A stretch of DNA of 34,593 nucleotides. It comes from a virus. A program made the translations under genes and the position numbers. Shown piece after piece: positions 1-5,049 of the stretch (its first letter is position 1; each line of letters opens with the position of its first letter). Where the stretch lies: the IMG/VR virus record IMGVR_UViG_3300009082_000042, positions 1 through 34,593 of that record, one strand, 5' to 3'. Under the pieces are notes generated by a model. That model had not been told where the DNA came from and searched no databases. It saw nothing but the letters and a program-made list of their open reading frames with translations.

Positions 1-548
1 ATCGGTATTAACCTGTCGTTCAGCAGAAACGACCTTGCGTAATTCTTCGCCACAACACCCTCGATCTTTGACCCGCCAAGAATGCTGTCAGTTTCAAGTA
101 AAGCGACAAGCTCGTTTATATTGCCAACCATACCGTTGTACAACACCGGCACCGATTCAATCTCCAGCATGTCCGCGAACTCCGGTAAGAACTGGTTGAA
201 TTTCTGGTCCACACCCATCACGCCGAACAGAATCAGGTGGTTCTTTGGCACCCTGTCGTATTTGATCGTGTTGTGCTTCGGCTTCTTGAGATACTCGGAG
301 TAGAATATCATGCCTTCCGGCAACCGGTCCTGTATCTGCTCTATGTATGTTACGGCTTCCGTGAACATCTTATCAGGGTTATCAAAGTAAAGCTGCGCCC
401 CTTTACTCCTGACGAACACTTGACCGTCAACACGCCCGAAACAGAACTGCGAGCCGTCAACCTTCTCGGTTACTTCTACCGGCTCGTTGAATATATTCCC
501 AATGTGGCTCGTACCAATTGCGAATATCTTTGGGTATGCAGTTATCAT
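1..548 (-). CDS. RNA ligase-like nucleotidyltransferase, C-terminus cut by window edge
   Basis: An open frame starts at ATG 548 and runs off the left edge; 182 codons are visible. I read the covalent nucleotidyltransferase signature: motif I as EKVDGS (Lys29 the expected AMP-linked residue, Asp31, Gly32), a VRSKG segment near residue 46, motif III as IFYSEYL (Glu85), and motif IV as EGVVAK near residue 163. These motifs fit ATP-dependent RNA ligases of the Rnl2/RNA_ligase type better than long DNA ligases, and such enzymes seal 3'-OH/5'-phosphate RNA ends. A GGGAGG site sits 6 bases before the start. It follows a thioredoxin gene and lies about 760 bases downstream of the permuted tRNA element on the same strand. 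Motif V is outside the window, so an RNA versus DNA substrate is not proved. Confidence 0.8.
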   Translation of the reverse strand, partial: MITAYPKIFAIGTSHIGNIFNEPVEVTEKVDGSQFCFGRVDGQVFVRSKGAQLYFDNPDKMFTEAVTYIEQIQDRLPEGMIFYSEYLKKPKHNTIKYDRVPKNHLILFGVMGVDQKFNQFLPEFADMLEIESVPVLYNGMVGNINELVALLETDSILGGSKIEGVVAKNYARSFLLNDRLIP

Positions 549-557
549 GTCGCCTCC

Positions 558-608
558 CTTATTATACGTTCCTGCCCGAAGGTATAATAAGACGAATCCT
601 TATTATAC
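558..608. promoter_or_regulatory. Inverted repeat GTATAATAAG/CTTATTATAC with third copy
   Basis: A perfect 10-bp inverted repeat (582-591 and 599-608, 7-base spacer) overlaps the thioredoxin stop codon. A third copy of the same 10-mer (558-567) ends just before the ligase ribosome site. Each copy contains TATAAT on one strand, so it may be a -10 element, a regulator site or an RNA hairpin between the two genes. No good -35 was found 17 bases upstream on the minus strand. Confidence 0.5.
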
Positions 609-905
609 TTCCATCCAATGCCGCAACCTTGCCTCCCAATAAATCGCATCCCTCTCAGGACTGTAGCCATGAAACATGTCTACCGGCTTGCCGTCCTCAA
701 GAAATACAATCGTCGGCAACCCGTTGATGTTGTATCCGCTCGCCACCTTCGCCGACTCCGCATCCTCCATGTCGTACACCTTCAGGATCGTAGTCAGGCT
801 AGACGTTGGCAAGCCAATAGCCCTCATGCCCTCCTTCAACGCAGACTTGGCAGGCGGGCATTGGGCACACCACGGAGCCGAAAAGAATAAAATCTGCTTG
901 GTCAC
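603..905 (-). CDS. Thioredoxin-like protein
   Basis: This is a 100-aa thioredoxin fold. The redox motif WCAQC (Cys13, Cys16) follows the first strand, and the cis-proline segment GLPTIVFL (Pro64) is in the expected place. The start is GTG at 905, overlapping the TAG stop of the upstream 32-codon frame by one base, which implies coupled translation. The family reduces disulfides or serves as a processivity or assembly factor in phages; T7 borrows host thioredoxin for its polymerase. No polymerase is in this window, so the partner is unknown. The CAQC dipeptide is unlike the CGPC of host housekeeping thioredoxin, suggesting a glutaredoxin/NrdH-like or dedicated phage role. Confidence 0.85.
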   Translation of the reverse strand: MTKQILFFSAPWCAQCPPAKSALKEGMRAIGLPTSSLTTILKVYDMEDAESAKVASGYNINGLPTIVFLEDGKPVDMFHGYSPERDAIYWEARLRHWMEV

Positions 906-1003
906 TACACCACCGCCATGAGTATGATTGCAATCACGACCATCGTAAACCCTATGCCGCAGACCAATATCAGAAACTTAATCAGAGTTATCAGGTCTTT
1001 CAT
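905..1003 (-). CDS. Putative 32-aa single-span membrane peptide
   Basis: An ATG at 1003 opens a 32-codon frame that is almost entirely hydrophobic after an MKDLITLIK start: one membrane span, residues about 10-32. It fills the gap between the zincin-like gene (26-base overlap) and thioredoxin (stop TAG overlaps its GTG). The ribosome site is weak (AGGATGG). The hydrophobic composition and snug fit support a real gene, but its short length leaves doubt. Confidence 0.4.
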   Translation of the reverse strand: MKDLITLIKFLILVCGIGFTMVVIAIILMAVV

Positions 1004-1289
1004 CAGACACCATCCTGTCAAGATTGTTGACTATGAAGTCGTGAACACCAACGCTGATGGCGCATATCTTCGGGTGTTCAAGCCCAAGTTCCAAGTTGTC
1101 GTTTATCGCTTCTATCACTTCATGTATAAGTAAATCAACTTGTGCTACAGGAGGGCTGCTTTCATCTATCCTGATTTCACGGGCGGTACTGTCACATTCA
1201 GCACTGTTCTCACAGTTATCTAAACGCCTAAGTACTACGCCGTAGTGCATACCAAATAGTATAATTTCTTCCGGTACTTTTAATTCCAT
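978..1289 (-). CDS. Zincin-like small phage protein (HExxE)
   Basis: The product is 103 aa. A central LLIHEVIEAIN helix carries His56-Glu57 and Glu60, with a second His at 72 and a C-terminal VNNLDR segment. This resembles the small phage proteins related to ImmA/IrrE-type minimal metallopeptidases, in which the second motif histidine is often replaced by Glu (HEVIEAI). Zinc binding and peptidase activity are therefore uncertain. GGAGG lies 5 bases before ATG 1289. It is the first gene after the structured RNA, whose trailing helix ends about 20 bases upstream of the start. Confidence 0.6.
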   Translation of the reverse strand: MELKVPEEIILFGMHYGVVLRRLDNCENSAECDSTAREIRIDESSPPVAQVDLLIHEVIEAINDNLELGLEHPKICAISVGVHDFIVNNLDRMVSDERPDNSD

Positions 1290-1310
1290 TGTGCCTCCGG
1301 GCGGGAGTTA

Positions 1311-1678
1311 AAAAGTGCGGCTCCCAACAAGGAAGCCTCGGAAGTTCCGGAGCGTAACACGAAACGACAACTTATCCGAGGACGTTCACATACACGCCTT
1401 GCGGCCTCTGTGTTACATCCTTGAATCCTTGTGCCTTTCTCCCTTGACATTCTTAAACCTTTCTTCCTTCGGTCTTCAGCCTTCAGCCTTGAATGTCTAC
1501 CCATTAGGGTAATGTGAGTATGCTCTACCGCTGAGCTATCGGCCCCCGTTGGAGGCCAAGCGGGAGTTGAACCCGCGACACTACTCTCATATCATTAGCA
1601 ATGATATTGCCATGTTCACAGGACACAGCGGCCTGTCGTGTTATCCCGGTTTTTATCTCTTGTTGTAACCGCACTTTT
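1311..1678 (-). ncRNA. Large structured RNA enclosing a permuted tRNA
   Basis: This approximately 370-base stretch has no credible gene. On the minus strand its ends pair: AAAAGTGCGG (1669-1678) with CCGCACTTTT (1311-1320), then CAACAAG (1659-1665) with CTTGTTG (1325-1331), then TAACACGA (1636-1643) with TCGTGTTA (1355-1362), all colinear. The downstream arm also contains GACATTC/GAATGTC (1491-1497 with 1446-1452), a GCC-GCAA-GGC tetraloop hairpin, and a crossing pair, CCTCGGA (1375-1381) with TCCGAGG (1336-1342), that would make a pseudoknot. The purine-rich loop near 1453-1490 has degenerate heptamers of AAGGCTG type. A circularly permuted group I intron around tRNA exons is one model. I could not place the canonical P7 or guanosine-site motifs, so the class is open. 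Confidence 0.65.
1516..1586 (-). tRNA. Circularly permuted tRNA (3' half before 5' half), His-like acceptor
   Basis: Reading the minus strand, first comes GAGTA (1582-1586, positions 39-43), a 5-base variable loop (1577-1581), the T arm GCGGG-TTCAACT-CCCGC (1560-1576), 3' acceptor TTGGCCT (1553-1559) and C73 (1552). After a 5-base linker comes G-1 (1546), 5' acceptor GGGCCGA (1539-1545), T8 A9, D arm GCTC-AGCGGTA-GAGC (1522-1536), A26, and TACTC (1516-1520, positions 27-31). The acceptor pairs 7/7 (two G-U) and the anticodon stem 5/5, all at standard spacing. G-1 opposite C73 is the hallmark of tRNA-His. The anticodon loop is the break point and its sequence cannot be read with confidence. 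No second D arm or T arm lies nearby that would make two ordinary tRNAs. Confidence 0.7.
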
Positions 1679-1685
1679 ACATTCC

Positions 1686-2195
1686 TTAGATTAGGTCGGT
1701 TGTAGCGTTGACCACTTCGAGCGTTCTGTCGATCACGCCCGGCTCCGAATGATACATCATAAGCATTTCGTCGCGCTGAAGTGGGTTGTAGTACCTCCGT
1801 ATCTTTACCATCGTTTCCGTTCCCCCTGTTGACGACGGCAACTTGCCCTCCTTTAGTCCACGGTCAGTCAACATCGACCATGCGGCTATATCCAGCTTTG
1901 CCAGATCACGCCTACGATGTATCCACTCGGCTATTGTTTTTCTCACCACCTTGCCGCCGAGTTCCATATCCACCTCAGTAGAGATATTCGTTCTCTGTAT
2001 GGCTACGCGCAACTTGAGAATCTCCTTGTTGAGATCCGTGTGAGCCTGAAGCCATTGCCGTACCTGCTCGGCCTGATCCTGATATACTGGCGTTTCAAAG
2101 TCGAGATCAGCACAGTGCGCCGCTATCTTTTTACGCAGGTCGTCAGCCTTCATCTGAAACTCTTTGATCGTCTTCATTGCTTCGATTATCTTCAT
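1686..2195 (-). CDS. DIP1984-like protein
   Basis: The product is 169 aa and mostly helical, with an N-terminal coiled-coil-like region and the block INRTN-like AIQRTN, then WIHRRRDLAKLD near residues 111-122. This pattern matches the DIP1984 family of small bacterial and phage proteins, sometimes called septicolysin-like, whose function is not established. Ribosome site AAAGGA precedes ATG 2195. Its stop lies 8 bases before the first long-range helix of the downstream structured RNA. The family assignment is from remembered pattern, not a search. Confidence 0.55.
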   Translation of the reverse strand: MKIIEAMKTIKEFQMKADDLRKKIAAHCADLDFETPVYQDQAEQVRQWLQAHTDLNKEILKLRVAIQRTNISTEVDMELGGKVVRKTIAEWIHRRRDLAKLDIAAWSMLTDRGLKEGKLPSSTGGTETMVKIRRYYNPLQRDEMLMMYHSEPGVIDRTLEVVNATTDLI

Positions 2196-2216
2196 TATCC
2201 TTTATCCTTTAGTTCC

Positions 2217-2242
2217 GGGCGGGAGCCTTTCGACCCCCGCCC
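2217..2242 (-). terminator. GC-rich intergenic hairpin, no U tract
   Basis: A 9-bp stem (2217-2225 with 2234-2242, one G-U) with an 8-base loop lies between the membrane-protein gene and the DIP1984-like gene. On the minus strand it is followed by CGGAAC, not uridines, so it looks more like an RNA-processing or stabilising hairpin than an intrinsic terminator. The CTCCCGCCCGGA side recurs just before the zincin-like gene near 1300. Confidence 0.4.
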
Positions 2243-2256
2243 TTGCCGTTCCATCC

Positions 2257-2928
2257 TCACGCCGGAGTTGCTTCGTCGCTGTACTTGATCTCTTCACCGG
2301 CTACCATCACGGCAGCCACCGTCAACGCATGGATGCCCGCCTTTACCCTGTCCTCCTTCGGCATAGCCGCGAAGTCAGTACCCTCCGTTACCAGCCCGAA
2401 TGCGTCTGTTAGTATGCCCTGAATCTCATCCTTGTTCGGCTTGTCGTCGGTCAGCCTCGTTACGAGTTTCGCCAACGCCATACCCAACTGTGTCGCGTCC
2501 TCTCTTATCATTCCTACCTCCTTCCCGTTCGTTCGTGGTTTCAAAAGATTAGCCGCTGCTGTCAGCATGTCGGGCTTCCCTGCGGCCCTGAGTTCATCAT
2601 CCCCACCCTTGCGTACAATACCTGCAACTCCACCGATTACAAATGCACCACCCGTCGCTGCCCAATCCTTCGTTGTCGTGAACGCCGTGATAGCTGCCGT
2701 ACATCCTGCAAGCAGGAAGTGCCGCACAAGATTGAACCTGTTCGCCCACAAGCGGTCGCGTAATGCGACCTGTTTCGCCACAGGCTTCGGAGACTCGGGC
2801 ACCTTAGCGTCTATAACGTCAAGGTTCACATCCGGCCCCAACACCGGCTCGCCTGCATCACCCTTGACATCGGGATCGTCCTCGGGGCCGTCGATTATCT
2901 TTGTGCCGTCGTAAGGGTAGTCAGCCAT
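2257..2928 (-). CDS. Membrane protein with hydrophobic hairpin, unknown function
   Basis: I chose ATG 2928, which overlaps the upstream TGA stop as TGATG with AAGGAGG 5 bases before; the protein is 223 aa. An acidic Pro-rich N-terminus (about 60 residues) is followed by two adjacent hydrophobic segments (about residues 66-103) with a Gly-rich second span, then a soluble helical domain with many Lys/Asp. Two closely spaced spans next to an M15-type lysin candidate could fit a holin or pore component, but the long cytoplasmic-looking tail is atypical. I do not recognise the family. Confidence 0.6.
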   Translation of the reverse strand: MADYPYDGTKIIDGPEDDPDVKGDAGEPVLGPDVNLDVIDAKVPESPKPVAKQVALRDRLWANRFNLVRHFLLAGCTAAITAFTTTKDWAATGGAFVIGGVAGIVRKGGDDELRAAGKPDMLTAAANLLKPRTNGKEVGMIREDATQLGMALAKLVTRLTDDKPNKDEIQGILTDAFGLVTEGTDFAAMPKEDRVKAGIHALTVAAVMVAGEEIKYSDEATPA

Positions 2929-3344
2929 CACGCCTCCTTATTATGTGCATGACCTATGTTGCAGGCCATGTTCTCCGGGGTATATTCGGACACAAAACAT
3001 GGGTAATAATCATCGGTATTATCTGTCCCTACGGACAGCACAACCTTGCCGGTTACTTCGTCGATCAAGTCTAGTATATCCTCGTTACGCTTGTTTCTAA
3101 GGCAGGCCAGCACGGCGCAGGGGGGGAATTCATTCTTTGTCGGGCTTGGTGATACAACAAGCTCTCTCATACTGCTACGGTAGCCGTCATCCGGGTCTTC
3201 AATTGCGGCGTATGTAACGCTGTCTAGCGTAAACCTACAAACATTACAAGACTCGTATCTGTCGCCGTATTCCTCCTTTATATCTTCTGCGTCCATATCA
3301 ACTCCAGTCAGAATATGCCTACCAATCAATTCTTCAATGCCCAT
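2928..3344 (-). CDS. Hypothetical protein, 138 aa
   Basis: I do not recognise the family. The start is ATG 3344, in a TGATG overlap with the upstream stop and with AAGGAGG in front, identical in form to the next junction. The protein is acidic and soluble, with five scattered cysteines (a CNVC pair near residue 34) but no clear zinc ribbon. Its place between the M15-type peptidase and the membrane protein suggests co-expression from the promoter at 4760-4788. Confidence 0.65.
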   Translation of the reverse strand: MGIEELIGRHILTGVDMDAEDIKEEYGDRYESCNVCRFTLDSVTYAAIEDPDDGYRSSMRELVVSPSPTKNEFPPCAVLACLRNKRNEDILDLIDEVTGKVVLSVGTDNTDDYYPCFVSEYTPENMACNIGHAHNKEA

Positions 3345-3748
3345 CACGCCTCCTTCACTACAAACTGCGTGTTAGGATGCACCTGAAAATGAACGTGATC
3401 CTCGTGCGCCCCGTGTTCAGCGGCTTCCTTGCCCGTCAACTTGTACACCGCGCACTTCATTTCGGGCCGCTGCGGGTCGTACACCGTGAATCCGTTGATG
3501 AACGCCACTCCCGCCGCAACATGCCCTGCGTCCATATCCCTCGTTCGCACATCGCACCCCCTGAAGCTCGAATGCACTGATGCCTTATTCTCCGGCCTGA
3601 ATACGCTCGTAATCGTCGGCCTGTTGTCGTGCAGCATGTACATCCGCAGGGCGTAGGCGTACACGATGTACTTTAGCTTGTGGTCCAAGCGGTCGAACTC
3701 ATCCGACATGAATGATTCCTTGAATCCCATGATCTCTTTGAGTAGCAT
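3344..3748 (-). CDS. M15-type peptidase, candidate endolysin
   Basis: The product is 134 aa. It shows the zinc-ligand pattern of D-Ala-D-Ala/L-Ala-D-Glu (VanY, M15) peptidases: SVHSSFRGCDV gives His59 and Asp66, and a late EDHVHFQV gives His118/His120. In that family zinc binds His-x6-Asp plus the C-terminal His, and cleavage is in the peptidoglycan peptide. It has no signal peptide or extra binding domain, which fits a minimal lysin needing a holin. Small membrane genes lie on both sides. Ribosome site TAGGAAG precedes ATG 3748. Family-level call is good; role as the lysis enzyme is inferred from context. Confidence 0.7.
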   Translation of the reverse strand: MLLKEIMGFKESFMSDEFDRLDHKLKYIVYAYALRMYMLHDNRPTITSVFRPENKASVHSSFRGCDVRTRDMDAGHVAAGVAFINGFTVYDPQRPEMKCAVYKLTGKEAAEHGAHEDHVHFQVHPNTQFVVKEA

Positions 3749-3754
3749 TACTTC

Positions 3755-4540
3755 CTACACCTTCCTCGCTATGACTTCCATACAACCGTTGAAGTGCCGC
3801 GATACCGAGTAGTGTATCGGCTCGAAACCTGTGCGCTTCAGCGTTTCAAATAACGATTTGCGCGAGAACCAATTTATATGCTCGCAGACTCCGCGCATCC
3901 AATCCTGCTCGCCCACCACCCTTGTAAACGCGCTGTCAAAATTGGGAGTCGATATGTACAAAATGCCATTACGACGTAGCATCGCATTGACACCGCCAAG
4001 CATCAAGTCGGGGTGAGAATCATGCTCCAATACGTCGCCCATTGAGATAACGTCGAACGGCATCCATGCGCTTGCCGCATTCAAACCACCGCATTCAACG
4101 TGCGCTTCGGGCAGTAGCCTTGCAAGGTTATTGACGTACTGACAGCGCAGGTCAACGCCGTAGCACTCGCACCCCATTTCGTGTGCCGTCAGCAAAAACT
4201 CTCCGGCTCCGAATCCGACATCCAAGATGTCGCTGCCGTCAAATTCATTGTACGCAAAGGTTCTTATGTTATTCAGTGTATCCGAATACAGCGCAAATCG
4301 CTTCGGGTTCGGCTGCATGTACTGCGGGTCAACATGGCTCGTTACAGCCTTGTACAGGTCTTCAGGATAGTTCCTCGCATATACATGATGGCAGTCAGGG
4401 CAGTACCACCACTCTCGTCTAGGATTGAAGGCGGGGTTGTAATCGTTATTGCCAGAACAGTCCGCGAGCCACTTGATGGCCTGCTTATCCTTGTCCCCGC
4501 ACAACGGGCAATCGGTCTGAATGTGTTCGGGCATGTGCAT
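3755..4540 (-). CDS. Class I SAM-dependent methyltransferase with N-terminal zinc site
   Basis: The product is 261 aa. The N-terminus carries two Cys pairs, CPLC (11-14) and CPDC (about 52-55), likely a zinc-binding cap. The Rossmann methyltransferase core follows: motif I ILDVGFGAGEF, an acidic end of strand 2 (YGVDL), and the DVLEH segment typical of Methyltransf_23/C-methyltransferase relatives. These often act on sugars or small molecules in surface-glycan pathways. A substrate such as a glycan, lipid or nucleic acid cannot be told from sequence. ATG 4540 overlaps the upstream TAA. A glycosyltransferase lies in the same late operon, so surface-glycan modification is a reasonable guess. 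Confidence 0.8.
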   Translation of the reverse strand: MHMPEHIQTDCPLCGDKDKQAIKWLADCSGNNDYNPAFNPRREWWYCPDCHHVYARNYPEDLYKAVTSHVDPQYMQPNPKRFALYSDTLNNIRTFAYNEFDGSDILDVGFGAGEFLLTAHEMGCECYGVDLRCQYVNNLARLLPEAHVECGGLNAASAWMPFDVISMGDVLEHDSHPDLMLGGVNAMLRRNGILYISTPNFDSAFTRVVGEQDWMRGVCEHINWFSRKSLFETLKRTGFEPIHYSVSRHFNGCMEVIARKV

Positions 4541-4740
4541 TATTTTTTATGCTCCAGCTTTATAAGACAATGCCACGGTATGGCTAAACCATGTATTGCC
4601 TCTATTTCTTTAAGGGCAAATAATTCTGTAATGGTGCTAAGTTGTCCCATTTCTTCAGGCGTTTCGGGATATATGCGTATGCCATAAAACGCACTTTGAT
4701 GGTCCTTGTCCTTTGGTCTAAGATCAAGTTTTGTACGCAT
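4540..4740 (-). CDS. Small hypothetical protein, 66 aa
   Basis: I chose ATG 4740 because AAGGAGG lies 6 bases upstream; a longer in-frame reading would cross the strong promoter at 4760-4788. The product is charged and soluble with a Lys-rich end (KLEHKK). It is the leader gene of the promoter-proximal unit that continues into the methyltransferase through a TAATG overlap. Function unknown. Confidence 0.65.
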   Translation of the reverse strand: MRTKLDLRPKDKDHQSAFYGIRIYPETPEEMGQLSTITELFALKEIEAIHGLAIPWHCLIKLEHKK

Positions 4741-4759
4741 AGCCAACCTCCTTGACCAT

Positions 4760-4788
4760 ATTATAGTCAAGTCGGCCTCGTTTGTCAA
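4760..4788 (-). promoter_or_regulatory. Perfect-consensus sigma-70 promoter
   Basis: On the minus strand the -35 TTGACA (4783-4788), a 17-base spacer and the -10 TATAAT (4760-4765) match the bacterial consensus exactly. The expected start near 4753 leaves a leader of about 13 bases, with the ribosome site almost at the RNA 5' end. It would transcribe the methyltransferase, M15-type peptidase and downstream genes independently of the structural operon. Confidence 0.85.
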
Positions 4789-4804
4789 GGGGTATTTTGA
4801 AGAA

Positions 4805-5041
4805 TTATATGAACGCCAACCCAACAACGGCGGTCAGCAGAATAAACATCACACCCCACAGCAACTTGGTATTGGTGTTTAGCGCACTGAATTGCCCCGC
4901 ACATTCTATGCGCTTGGTCGATGTGGCGGCGATAAAATCGTCAAGCGATTTCTTTATGTCCTTTACATCTTGGCTAGTCTGCTCGATCAGAACGCCATGC
5001 TTCGCCAATTCAACTCTGCCGTTGCCGTTCTCGTCTGCCAT
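4805..5041 (-). CDS. XhlA/holin-like small membrane protein
   Basis: The product is 78 aa: a charged helical N-terminus with coiled-coil spacing (HGVLIEQTSQDVKDIKKSLDD region), then one C-terminal membrane span (about residues 60-78). This is the architecture of XhlA-type haemolysin/holin-associated proteins in phages. AGGAGG precedes ATG 5041, 9 bases after the stop of the giant protein gene. Either a lysis role or an unrelated tail-anchored protein is possible; the family is judged by architecture only. Confidence 0.6.
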   Translation of the reverse strand: MADENGNGRVELAKHGVLIEQTSQDVKDIKKSLDDFIAATSTKRIECAGQFSALNTNTKLLWGVMFILLTAVVGLAFI

Positions 5042-5049
5042 GCCGCCTC

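Noticed and set aside
1280-1504. Minus-strand 74-codon frame across the structured RNA
   Set aside because: Arg-rich repetitive product derived from AAGG-type purine repeats and stems; no ribosome site, overlaps the zincin-like start.
1516-1586. Permuted element as a phage attachment site derived from a host tRNA
   Set aside because: An attachment site would carry only one contiguous tRNA end. Here both halves pair with each other in acceptor and anticodon stems, and no integrase is in the window; not fully excluded.
1516-1586. Permuted two-piece tmRNA
   Set aside because: The D arm AGCTC-AGCGGTA-GAGC is that of a normal tRNA, and no tag reading frame with its usual context is seen.
1591-1609. 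Second anticodon-like hairpin with loop TTGCTAA (a Ser GCU anticodon)
   Set aside because: It would require a 13-base variable region without a stem and has no matching D arm upstream; the TACTC/GAGTA pairing fits the cloverleaf register better. It may be an RNA stem of the flanking element.
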